Origin: an uncultured Oscillospiraceae bacterium
Lineage (GTDB): Bacteria; Bacillota; Clostridia; Oscillospirales; Oscillospiraceae
NCBI GenBank assembly: GCA_934572335.1
Contig: CAKTKU010000012.1
Coordinates: 1 to 61,743, forward strand
DNA length: 61,743 nt
Reading direction: 5' to 3'
The position numbers and the translations under genes are program-made. Under the pieces are notes generated by a model. That model was not told where the DNA came from. It saw only the letters and a program-made list of their open reading frames with translations, and made no database searches. Shown piece by piece: positions 50,079 through 58,225 of the stretch; the stretch's first letter is position 1; each line of letters starts with the position of its first letter.

Positions 50079-51043
50079 ACGATATGCGCTTTGTCGACCT
50101 CCACTGCGACAGCATTCTGGAGATATACACGAAGAAAAAGGACCTCGCCGACTTGGCGGGGCATATAAACCTTGAAAAGCTTCAGCGCGGGGGAGTTCTG
50201 ATGCAGTGCTTTGCGGCGTTCATCGCCACGTACGACTGCGCCGAGCGCAACGGCATCCACGTCGGCGCGTATGAGCTTTTCTGCGCCATGGCGGACATTT
50301 TTGACCGGCAGATGGCGCTCTATCCCGATGTGCTCGCCCCCGCGCGCTCGTATGCCGATGTGGTGAAAAACCGCGCGGAGGGGAAGATATCCGCGCTTCT
50401 CACCGTGGAGGACGCTGTGCCGCTTGCGGGGAGAATAGAGCGCGTGGACGAGATGTTCGCGCGCGGCGTGCGCATGGCGGCGCTGCTGTGGAACTATGAA
50501 AACTCCCTCGGCTTCCCCAACTCCCCGGACGCGCGCGAGCACGCAAAGCCGCTCAAGCCGTTCGGCAGGGAAGCGGTGGAGCGCATGAACGAGCTGGGCA
50601 TCATCGTGGACGTGTCGCACCTCTCCGAGGGCGGCTTCTGGGACGTGGCGGACATATCGCGAAAGCCGTTCATCGCGTCGCACTCCTGTGCCCGCGCCCT
50701 CTGCGACCACAGCCGCAACCTCACGGACGCGCAGCTGCGCGCCGTGGCGGAGCACGGCGGCATTGTCGGCGTGAACTTCAATTCGGGGTTCCTCAACGGG
50801 CGCGATGACTATACCCCAAATGCCGACATCATCCGCCACATGGACTATATCCGCCGGAAGGCGGGCATAGAGAGCGTCGCGCTCGGGTCGGACTTTGACG
50901 GGATAGACTGCGCGCTGGAGCTTCGCGACTGCGCGGGGCTGCCGAGTCTCGCCGAGGCGATGGAGAGCGTGTTCACCGATGACGAGATCGACCTCATTTC
51001 CTCGAAAAATGCCCTGCGCGTCCTGCGCGACACGGTGGGGTGA
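50075..51043 (+). CDS. Membrane dipeptidase, peptidase family M19
   Basis: The 322-residue TIM-barrel hydrolase has the zinc ligands of renal dipeptidase: FVDLHCDSI (His, Asp), the bridging Glu in LLTVEDAVP, VDVSHLSEG and ASHSCARAL (His), and GSDFDGID (Asp). It cleaves dipeptides, including those with a D-residue at the C-terminal position. There is no signal peptide, so it is cytoplasmic. Pairing with a MATE exporter may suggest a shared peptide-like substrate, but that is inference. Confidence 0.92.
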   Translation: MNDMRFVDLHCDSILEIYTKKKDLADLAGHINLEKLQRGGVLMQCFAAFIATYDCAERNGIHVGAYELFCAMADIFDRQMALYPDVLAPARSYADVVKNRAEGKISALLTVEDAVPLAGRIERVDEMFARGVRMAALLWNYENSLGFPNSPDAREHAKPLKPFGREAVERMNELGIIVDVSHLSEGGFWDVADISRKPFIASHSCARALCDHSRNLTDAQLRAVAEHGGIVGVNFNSGFLNGRDDYTPNADIIRHMDYIRRKAGIESVALGSDFDGIDCALELRDCAGLPSLAEAMESVFTDDEIDLISSKNALRVLRDTVG

Positions 51044-51064
51044 AACGAAACAGCAGCAAAAACT

Positions 51065-51102
51065 GTCCTCACGGATGAAGCTTCATCCGAGAGGACTTTT
51101 TT
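51065..51102. terminator. Strong bidirectional terminator
   Basis: A stem of 15 pairs (GTCCTC-A-CGGATGAAG / CTTCATCCG-A-GAGGAC) with one A-A mismatch is followed by six T. It is shared by the convergent dipeptidase and surface-protein genes. Confidence 0.92.
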
Positions 51103-51105
51103 ATA

Positions 51106-51637
51106 TCACGCGGCCTTGGCGGTGCTGGCGGGGGCGGAGACGTCGCTCATATCGAAGAGCGCCGTCTTGCCATCAGTGAAGCGATAATACGCCGCGAGTG
51201 CGTAGTACCCCTGCGCCGTGGCGAGTTCGTCGCGCTCGCCGTCCATGCTGTGGCGGAAGCCGCCGCCGTCAACATAGAACGCGCACAGCGCGTCGACAAC
51301 GCTCGCGCCGTTCTTGACGAAGCGCGCGTCCTCCGCCGGGTCGATGCCCAGCGCCGTCAGCGCAACGATCACCTGCGCGGCGGACTCGCTGTTGAGCGTG
51401 CCGTAGCTGACATAGCCGCCCGTGCCGGTCTGCATGGCGGAAAGCCGCGCCACACCGTCGTCCACGGCCTTCTTCACCGCGCGCTCAAGCTTGTCCGCGG
51501 GCTTATCGGCATAATACGCGGCGAGCGATTGAAGGACCATCGCGGTCATGTCCGGCTCTGCCTCGTCGCCGGAGAACGCCCATCCGCCGTCGTCGAGCTG
51601 CTTATCCAGCAGATAGTTCACCAGCGCCTCGCGCGTT
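51106..51637 (-). pseudogene. Out-of-frame C-terminal end of the DUF4430 surface protein
   Basis: From about 51637 to the stop at 51106 the alternative frame encodes TREALVNYLLDKQLDDGGWAF, AEPDMTAMVLQSLAAYY and STLNSESAAQ-type alpha/alpha toroid repeats (YGTLNSESAAQVIVALTALG). These are clearly the continuation of the protein encoded at 51602-54832. In related proteins about 70-75 residues separate the TDNAR segment from the TREAL segment; here they are joined directly, with a frame change. It has no start codon or ribosome site of its own. Confidence 0.8.
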
Positions 51638-54600
51638 GTCAGTCGCGCGCTCGGCGCTGAGCCGCCCGCGGCTGTCAGCGTGCTTGCGGACGTACTCCTC
51701 AGCGGAACTGACATAGTCCTTAGGGACGTCGCGCCCCGCGCGGGAGAGCCCCATGATGAGCCATTCGCTGCCGAAGCCGGAGAGCTTTTCCTCATCGGCT
51801 GCAAGAACGAAGTCGCCGGTCGTCTTGAGTATGTCGGTGCGCTTCTCGCCGCTCCTGATGAGCGCGGCGTAGGCGCGTTCGGCGGCGAAGAGGACTTCGG
51901 CATTTGTGACCTTGGCGCGGTCTTTCTCTCTGAGTTTATCGTAAGCTGTGCGTGCCGCCGCAATGGCATCGCCGCGGCGGAGCGTCACCGTGCCTATCTC
52001 GTCGATAAGGCGGATGACCTCGTCCACGGTCACGGCGGGCTTTGCCATGCCGGAGATCTTCGTGTAATCATCGGTATAGAAGAAAAGTATCTGGTCGCCG
52101 TCGCTGAGATAGTACTGCGCCATGACGACATTGGGGATCGCTCCGTTGACCGAGTACATCCACCCGGAGTATTCGCCGCGATCCTTCTGGCCGAGCGTGC
52201 CGTTGGGGCCGGACACGGCCGTGACGAACCCGCCGCCTGCGGCGGAAAAACCGTTTTCGCTCAGTGCGCGGTAGAACACGTCATACACCGTCACGCCCTC
52301 GTTGAGCCCGGTGAACTGGCAGCTGAGCCACACATTGCCGTTGTCGGCGAGCGTGAAGCCCACGGTCAGCCCCTTCTTGTCGGGCTTTGCGGTGGTGGGG
52401 TCGGTGCCGGTAACGGTCAGCTCTATGCTGACCTCCTGATTGATGAGCTTGGCGAGGCGGGTGTCGGTGTCCTTGTATTTCTCTGCCAGCGTCTCGTACC
52501 GCTCACTCGACAGCCAGCTGGTTATCGTCACGCTCTTGTGCTCCTTCGCGCGCGTGACGAGCAGATTCTCATGCGTTATCACGGCGGGGTTGCTGGAGCG
52601 GAACGTGCGCCACTGCTCACTCTCGTACCAGCCGTCCATCGCCACGGGGACGATGCCGTCGTTCGTCACGTCCTTGGAGGTGTATTCCCATACGACCTCG
52701 CCCGCGTCGTTATAGTGCGCCTCAGTGAATGGGTGCAGGTCGGTGGTGATGCTGCCGGGGTCGGTGTTTTTGTTTTTTATGCCGTCAAAGTAGTGCGCCT
52801 TGACATATTCCATCAGCGCAAGCTCACGGTCGATCTCCTCGTTGACAATGGGCTGCACCGTCACCCATATGTCCTTGGAGGCAAAAATGTCCGGTTCGGC
52901 TTTCTTTGTTATCGTTACCGTCAGCTTGACGCGGACAGGGTCTTCCCCTGCGAGCGGGCGGGTGACCGTGCCGATGGTGGCGTTGCCCTTAGGCGGTATG
53001 ATGCAGGCATCGCTGCTTGTTATAGTTACAGCGTATTTACCGGTATTAAGATTGCTGGTATTGAGCTTATACTGTTTCGGCAGAGGAAAGCGTATATTGT
53101 TTATGACATTGTCGTAATCGAGCGCCTCAAGTGTGGCGTTGTCTTTCAAACCGGGATTGGAGAGACCAGTTTCCAGTCTGATCATCAGCTCGTCCCGCTC
53201 AATCTGCGCCTCGTCGATCCCGTTGCCTTTTACAATGATCTCAAATGTGCGGTCTTTTGTAAGCTTGGAGGAATATGTTCCCCAAGTGATGGTCGCGGTG
53301 AGTGTGACGGTCACATCATCCTTCTGCTGTTTTACGTCGGCAGTATACGGGGCATAGAACTTGCTGCCGCTGGCGGGACTGCCAATTGCTTTTGTATTGC
53401 TGGATGTCCATGTAATCTCGCCCCATGAGTTGACATGGTTATAATTATTATAGTCAGGGTCCGTCACACCCTCTTTGACCATGTAGTGCGGAAGAGAAAG
53501 CTTGCAGTCCTCTGCCAGTTCTGCCGGGAGAGATACACGGTCGAGCTCTGCCGCGAGGCGGGCTTCCACCTTGGCACGATTCCAAGGAATGCTGCTGCTC
53601 AGTTCTTTTTCAACGCTTACGCCCTTGTACGTCAGCTCGAAAGTTATGTGCGGCCGACCGGCATCTCCGGCTTTCATCTCTTCGCTGTAGAAGTATTCTA
53701 TATTGCCGTTCGTCTCGCTGTTGCTCGCGTCGACGGAGCAGCCATCATAGGTTTCCACGGACTTGACAGAGACAGCAACGTCTGCATAAGCACTGCCGAG
53801 CTTGGACTTTATGTATGCATTCGCGTTTGCGTCCGTGCCGTACACGGGGGCGAAAACTCCCGGAAGCTTTTCGAACGCGCCGTTGAGCATCGTTTCCGCC
53901 TCGACTGCTTCCTCGGAATAGAGCGTGAGGGGGTATTCGCGCGTCTGGGATTCGCCGCCTGTTGGCGTGACCGTCGCGGTGAGCGTGACGGTGACTGTGC
54001 CGCTCTCCGGCAGGGCGAGAACATTGCCGTCTTTGGAGATGAACGCGGTGTCGCTGCTATCGTAGCTCACAGTGTACTCATCGTTGCTTGCTGGCAGGCC
54101 GAGACTGCCGGTCTTGCGGACGGTCTTATCACCGAGGGCGGTTTCTATCGCGGAGAAAGCGGCGGCGACAGGGTCTGCTTTCCAGACAGCGGTGAGATAT
54201 ACATCATATTCTTCCCAATAATCATCGTAATCGTACAAATAGCTTTCATCAAAACCGCAGTAGAAAGGCTGCCCGGGATAGAATTTTTTGATGTTCGCGC
54301 CGGAGCCAGCTTGCCAATATTCAAAAGTATATCCCTCACGGGTGAATGTGCATGCCGGAAGAGTATAATCTTGATCAAATGGTACGTAATACTTCGGACT
54401 CATATATCCGCTGCCGCCGCCTGAACTAAAATACAGAGTCAGAGTATTTTCACTCCGCTGCACAGCTATTTGCGGCGCGGCGGAGGGGCTTGGACTGGGC
54501 TCGGCTTCGACCTCGTTTTCCTCTGCCTCTGCGACATCCTCGGGCTTGGCGCTGGGTGTAGGCACAGCGCGCTCCCCATCATCCCCCTCCTCCGGCTCTG

Positions 54601-54832
54601 CGGCAGGGGGCTCCTGCGGCTGGGCGGGTGCGGTCGGCTCCGCCGAGGGCTGTGCGGGTTTCACGGTGGGCTGAGCGGGAGCGGGCGTGACCGGCGCCGG
54701 GGTCTCCGGCACGGGCTGCTCCGCTGCCGCCGGGGTGGGTTCCGGTGGCAGCTCATCCGCCAATGCCGCCGTGGGGACAAGCCCCGTCAGCATTATCAGC
54801 GCCAGTGCGAGTGACAGCAAACGTTTTTTCAT
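51602..54832 (-). CDS. Cobalamin-riboswitch-controlled surface protein with DUF4430 and alpha/alpha-repeat domain (C-terminus frameshifted)
   Basis: The ATG at 54832 follows AGGAG by 8 bases; 1076 residues. Signal peptide 1-25; Pro/Glu/Ala-rich stalk 26-125; an InlB-like repeat at about 135-215; several Ig-like bacterial domains (VTVTLTATVTPTGG, VTVTLTATITWG); DUF4430 at about 823-925 (ending GWMYSVNG...YLSDGDQILFFYT). A helical linker follows (VDEVIRLIDEIGTVTL), then the first repeats of a squalene-cyclase-like alpha/alpha toroid. DUF4430 plus an alpha/alpha barrel is the domain pair of transcobalamin and intrinsic factor, and the gene lies behind a B12 riboswitch. Surface B12 capture is therefore the working hypothesis. 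A deletion at about 51629-51637 truncates the barrel. Confidence 0.82.
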   Translation of the reverse strand: MKKRLLSLALALIMLTGLVPTAALADELPPEPTPAAAEQPVPETPAPVTPAPAQPTVKPAQPSAEPTAPAQPQEPPAAEPEEGDDGERAVPTPSAKPEDVAEAEENEVEAEPSPSPSAAPQIAVQRSENTLTLYFSSGGGSGYMSPKYYVPFDQDYTLPACTFTREGYTFEYWQAGSGANIKKFYPGQPFYCGFDESYLYDYDDYWEEYDVYLTAVWKADPVAAAFSAIETALGDKTVRKTGSLGLPASNDEYTVSYDSSDTAFISKDGNVLALPESGTVTVTLTATVTPTGGESQTREYPLTLYSEEAVEAETMLNGAFEKLPGVFAPVYGTDANANAYIKSKLGSAYADVAVSVKSVETYDGCSVDASNSETNGNIEYFYSEEMKAGDAGRPHITFELTYKGVSVEKELSSSIPWNRAKVEARLAAELDRVSLPAELAEDCKLSLPHYMVKEGVTDPDYNNYNHVNSWGEITWTSSNTKAIGSPASGSKFYAPYTADVKQQKDDVTVTLTATITWGTYSSKLTKDRTFEIIVKGNGIDEAQIERDELMIRLETGLSNPGLKDNATLEALDYDNVINNIRFPLPKQYKLNTSNLNTGKYAVTITSSDACIIPPKGNATIGTVTRPLAGEDPVRVKLTVTITKKAEPDIFASKDIWVTVQPIVNEEIDRELALMEYVKAHYFDGIKNKNTDPGSITTDLHPFTEAHYNDAGEVVWEYTSKDVTNDGIVPVAMDGWYESEQWRTFRSSNPAVITHENLLVTRAKEHKSVTITSWLSSERYETLAEKYKDTDTRLAKLINQEVSIELTVTGTDPTTAKPDKKGLTVGFTLADNGNVWLSCQFTGLNEGVTVYDVFYRALSENGFSAAGGGFVTAVSGPNGTLGQKDRGEYSGWMYSVNGAIPNVVMAQYYLSDGDQILFFYTDDYTKISGMAKPAVTVDEVIRLIDEIGTVTLRRGDAIAAARTAYDKLREKDRAKVTNAEVLFAAERAYAALIRSGEKRTDILKTTGDFVLAADEEKLSGFGSEWLIMGLSRAGRDVPKDYVSSAEEYVRKHADSRGRLSAERATDNARGAGELSAG

Positions 54833-54974
54833 CTTTTTTCTCCTGTCTGCCCGTCCCGCGGCAAAAGAAAACGCCGCTCGTCTCCAAGCAGCAATAAGGT
54901 ATAACAAATCAAGCGCATGTTTCCATGTGCCTTTTTTAACCAGCCATATCCTCCTCGGGACGGATGATATTCGT

Positions 54975-55142
54975 CTCTCCCGGCAAGTCTTCTGGCTCAT
55001 GGGTCATCCTCAAGCGGGTCTTCCCAGCGGCGAGCGCCGCCAGTGACATTTTCCGCCCTCGTCGCCATATACAGCAGCGGGACTGCTCCGGATTCACACC
55101 GGATTCCTTGTTAGGCTTCATACGAAGCACCGGAAAAGACAT
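54975..55142 (-). ncRNA. Adenosylcobalamin riboswitch
   Basis: Read on the minus strand from 55142, the sequence shows the conserved B12-riboswitch order: CCGGTGC near the 5' end, AAGGAATCCGGTGTGAATCC, the GGAGCAGTCCCGCTGCTGT core, GTCACTGGC (box with CACTGG), GGGAAGACC, and a 3' end GAGCCAGAAGACTTGCCGGG. About 140 bases separate the aptamer from the start codon at 54832. They contain a GGAGGATATG ribosome-site/start with a three-codon frame (Met-Ala-Gly-stop) and a GCGGC/GCCGC hairpin. The expression platform is not obvious. Binding of cobalamin would be expected to lower expression. Confidence 0.93.
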
Positions 55143-55357
55143 TTACTTGTCGCCGCGTATTATACCACATACTCTGCCGCGGCACAATGCGCGCGGAGGG
55201 TAAAATTTTGCGCCCTTCCGCGCCGCGGTTTTATACACTTTCATCTTATTAAATATTGTAATTTCCCGGACATTGAGGTAAAATTAACGCACAATGGTTC
55301 GGACATGGTACAAGGCGAATATAAAACAAACATAATACTGGTTAATGGAGGCAAATT

Positions 55358-56140
55358 ATGAGCAAAAATGTTATTTTCTGCTTCTCCGGCAGCGGCAACT
55401 GTCTTGACATTGCCAAGAACATCGCCCGCGAGCTTGGGGACACCGACATCGTCATGATGCGCGCCGAGCCCGCCGTGAGGGACGTGAGCGATGCGCGCCG
55501 CGTGGGCTTTGTGTTCCCGTGCTACGGCGGCGGGCTGCCCGGCGATGTGGAGAAGTACGTCAGCGAGCTGAAGATCAGCCCGAACGCCTACACCTTCGGC
55601 GTGTGCAGCTACGCCGGGTATCTCGGCACGGGGCTTTATAAGATCGACCAGCTCGTGCACCTTGACTACTGGACGGGCATATCCCACCAGTGCTCGTGCA
55701 TCTGGCTGTTCCCTCACTTTCTCATGCTGCCGCCCGTCACGCCTGCCAAGGCGCAGGCGCGCGCGGAAAAGCTCGCCCACCATGCAGCGCAGGAGATACT
55801 CTCCGCCCGCCGCACGGACAAGCGCCCGCCCAACAACCCCGTCAACGCGGTCGAGAGCAAAGGCTGGCCGAAGATATCCGACCTCAAGGCGGCAAAGATG
55901 CGCGTGAGCGATGCGTGTGTCGGCTGCGGTCAGTGCGCGGCAATCTGCCCGCGCGGCAACATCCGCATCGAAAACGGCAGAGCCGTCATCGGCACGAACT
56001 GCATCCAGTGCCTCAGCTGCCTGCAATACTGCCCGCAGCAGGCGATAAACCTCGGCGGTATCAGTGTCCGCCGGGAGCGCTACCACAACCCCAATGTCAG
56101 CGCCAAGGAGCTGGCGGAAAAGGTCATACACATCAACTGA
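55358..56140 (+). CDS. EFR1-family ferredoxin (flavodoxin-like plus two 4Fe-4S clusters)
   Basis: The 260-residue protein starts with a flavodoxin-like fold whose phosphate loop is FCFSGSGNCLDIA, followed by FVFPCYGGGLP and a CSYAGYLG segment. The C-terminal ferredoxin domain has two CxxCxxCxxxC motifs: ACVGCGQCAAICPRG and NCIQCLSCLQYCPQQ. This is the EFR1 architecture common in Clostridia, presumed to carry electrons between flavin and iron-sulfur centres in the cytoplasm. The partner is unknown. GGAGG precedes the ATG, and a terminator follows. Confidence 0.92.
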   Translation: MSKNVIFCFSGSGNCLDIAKNIARELGDTDIVMMRAEPAVRDVSDARRVGFVFPCYGGGLPGDVEKYVSELKISPNAYTFGVCSYAGYLGTGLYKIDQLVHLDYWTGISHQCSCIWLFPHFLMLPPVTPAKAQARAEKLAHHAAQEILSARRTDKRPPNNPVNAVESKGWPKISDLKAAKMRVSDACVGCGQCAAICPRGNIRIENGRAVIGTNCIQCLSCLQYCPQQAINLGGISVRRERYHNPNVSAKELAEKVIHIN

Positions 56141-56154
56141 AACGGTCACAACCG

Positions 56155-56187
56155 GAGAGAGCGCTGCTTTTTGCGGCGCTCTCTCTT
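56155..56187 (+). terminator. Terminator after the EFR1 gene
   Basis: Stem GAGAGCGC / GCGCTCTC with a loop of about 11 bases is followed by TTTG, 15 bases after the stop. Confidence 0.75.
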
Positions 56188-56345
56188 TGCACAAAGTTTG
56201 CGCGGCGTCATGCGTTTTGCCCAATTCCGCGCGGCGCGGCGGCGGCGTTTTCTGCCAATAAGCGCTCTTGTGCCGCGCCGCCGTTCCATGTTATGATATA
56301 TTTAGCCTAATATGGGACTTATTAAAAATCGGGGATGACGAGCCT

Positions 56346-58103
56346 ATGAACGTTTCAAACGTTATCTCGCTGCTGGGCGGCGTGGCGCTGTTCCTCTTCG
56401 GCATGACGCTGATGGGCGAAGGATTGAAAAGGGTCGCGGGCAGCCGGCTTGAGCTTATACTCTACCGCCTGTCGAGCACTCCTCTGCGCGGGCTGCTGCT
56501 CGGCGCGGGCGTGACGGGTGTTATCCAGTCGTCCGCCGCGACGTCCGTGATGGTCGTCGGGTTTGTCAACTCCGGCATGATGAAGTTCAGACAGGCGATC
56601 TCCGTCATCCTCGGCGCACTCATCGGCACGAGCGTCACGGGGTGGATCATCTGCCTTTCCAGCATCGAGGGCGCGGGCGGCTGGGCGTCGCTGTTCTCCA
56701 CCGCCACCATCTCCGCCGTCGTCGCCGTGGCGGGCATAGTGCTGCGCATGTTCAGCAAGAACGTCACGCGCCGCCACGTCGGCGATATATTCCTCGGCTT
56801 CTCCGTGCTGATGTTCGGCATGCAGCTGATGAGCGGCTCCGTCGCCCCACTCCGGGAGAGCGAGACCTTCATCAGCGTGCTCACAACGTTCCAGAACCCC
56901 GCCCTCGGCATACTCGTGGGCGCGGTGTTCACCGCCGTGCTGCAAAGCGCCTCCGCCGCCGTCGGCATTCTGCAGGCGCTCTCCGCCACGGGCGCGGTCA
57001 CGTTTGCTGCCGCCTATCCCATCGTCCTCGGCATCGCCGTGGGCGCGGCCGTGCCGGTGCTGCTGTCAGCGCTGGGCGCGCGCGTCAACGGGCGGCGCAC
57101 TGCCGTGTCCTACCTCTTTGCGGAGCTGACGGGCGCGGTGTTCTGCGCGCTGGTGTTCTATGGGCTGGACTTTTTCTTTGATTTTGGCATAAAATACGCC
57201 GTGATGGACACGGTGTCCATCGCGCTTTTGAACACGGTCTTCCGCACGGTCACGGCGTTCGCGCTGCTGCCGCTCATCGACAAAATGGCGGATATAATAT
57301 GCAGCCTCGTGAAGGAGAGCGAGGGCGAGCGCCTTGCCAACCGCGAGTTTGACCGCCTTGACGAGCGCTTTCTGGAGCACCCAGCCGTCGCCGTGGAGCA
57401 GAGCCGCCTCACCGTCAACTCCATGGCGGAGACCGCGCGCCTGAACCTCATCGACTCCATGCGTCTGCTGGACAATTACACCCCCGCGCTCTTTGACAAG
57501 GTGCAGGCAACGGAGGATCTCGTCGACCAGTTCGAGGATAAGCTCGGCACATATCTTGTCAAGCTCACCGCGCTTGAGCTGACTGTGGAGCAGAGCGAGC
57601 GCGTGTCGAAATACCTCCACGCGCTCAGCGACTTTGAGCGTATCAGCGACCACGCGGTCAACATCTCGGAAAACGCGCAGGAAAAGAACGACAAGCGCGT
57701 CAGGTTCTCCGCCGACGCCGAGCATGAGCTGCACGTGCTCAACAGCGCCATTGAGGAAATACTCGCGATGTCCATAAAATCGTTCATTGACGACGATATT
57801 GCCACGGCTTACCGCGTTGAGCCGCTTGAGGAGCGGATAGACGTGCTGTGCGACGAGATGAAGCTGCGCCATGTCGACCGCTTGCAGCGGGGCGAATGCT
57901 CGCTGGAGCACGGGTTTTTGTTCAATGACCTGCTGACGAATTTTGAGCGCGTGGCGGATCACTGCTCCAACATCGCCATCGCGCTCATTGAGCTGCACGC
58001 CCATGAGTACGACACACATACCTATGTCATAAACCTCAAGGAGCTGCACTCGCACAATTTTGACGCGCTCTATGCCGAGTACAGCGAGAGATACAGAATA
58101 TAG
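56346..58103 (+). CDS. Na/Pi cotransporter family protein with PhoU-like domain
   Basis: The 585-residue protein has two inverted NptA/PNaS repeats, each with the QSSAA or QSASA motif (GVIQSSAATSVMVVGFVNSGMM near residue 60 and AVLQSASAAVGILQALSATG near 200). The hydrophobic part covers about residues 5-315. The last ~230 residues are helical and PhoU-like (VSKYLHALSDFERISDHAVNISENA, FERVADHCSNIA). It probably moves phosphate with Na+ and senses phosphate state through the PhoU domain. The start at 56346 has only a weak ribosome site. Confidence 0.92.
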   Translation: MNVSNVISLLGGVALFLFGMTLMGEGLKRVAGSRLELILYRLSSTPLRGLLLGAGVTGVIQSSAATSVMVVGFVNSGMMKFRQAISVILGALIGTSVTGWIICLSSIEGAGGWASLFSTATISAVVAVAGIVLRMFSKNVTRRHVGDIFLGFSVLMFGMQLMSGSVAPLRESETFISVLTTFQNPALGILVGAVFTAVLQSASAAVGILQALSATGAVTFAAAYPIVLGIAVGAAVPVLLSALGARVNGRRTAVSYLFAELTGAVFCALVFYGLDFFFDFGIKYAVMDTVSIALLNTVFRTVTAFALLPLIDKMADIICSLVKESEGERLANREFDRLDERFLEHPAVAVEQSRLTVNSMAETARLNLIDSMRLLDNYTPALFDKVQATEDLVDQFEDKLGTYLVKLTALELTVEQSERVSKYLHALSDFERISDHAVNISENAQEKNDKRVRFSADAEHELHVLNSAIEEILAMSIKSFIDDDIATAYRVEPLEERIDVLCDEMKLRHVDRLQRGECSLEHGFLFNDLLTNFERVADHCSNIAIALIELHAHEYDTHTYVINLKELHSHNFDALYAEYSERYRI

Positions 58104-58118
58104 GCATACAGAAAACCG

Positions 58119-58151
58119 CAGGGTCGGGCGAATTTTTATCGCCCGACCCTG
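58119..58151 (+). terminator. Terminator after the Na/Pi cotransporter gene
   Basis: A 13-bp perfect stem (CAGGGTCGGGCGA / TCGCCCGACCCTG) with a 7-nt loop. Confidence 0.85.
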
Positions 58152-58225
58152 TCTGCATACATGAAATTTTCATATTTGCATGGTATTATATAATGTAAAA
58201 ATGATTCTTGGACGGAGGAATGGAT

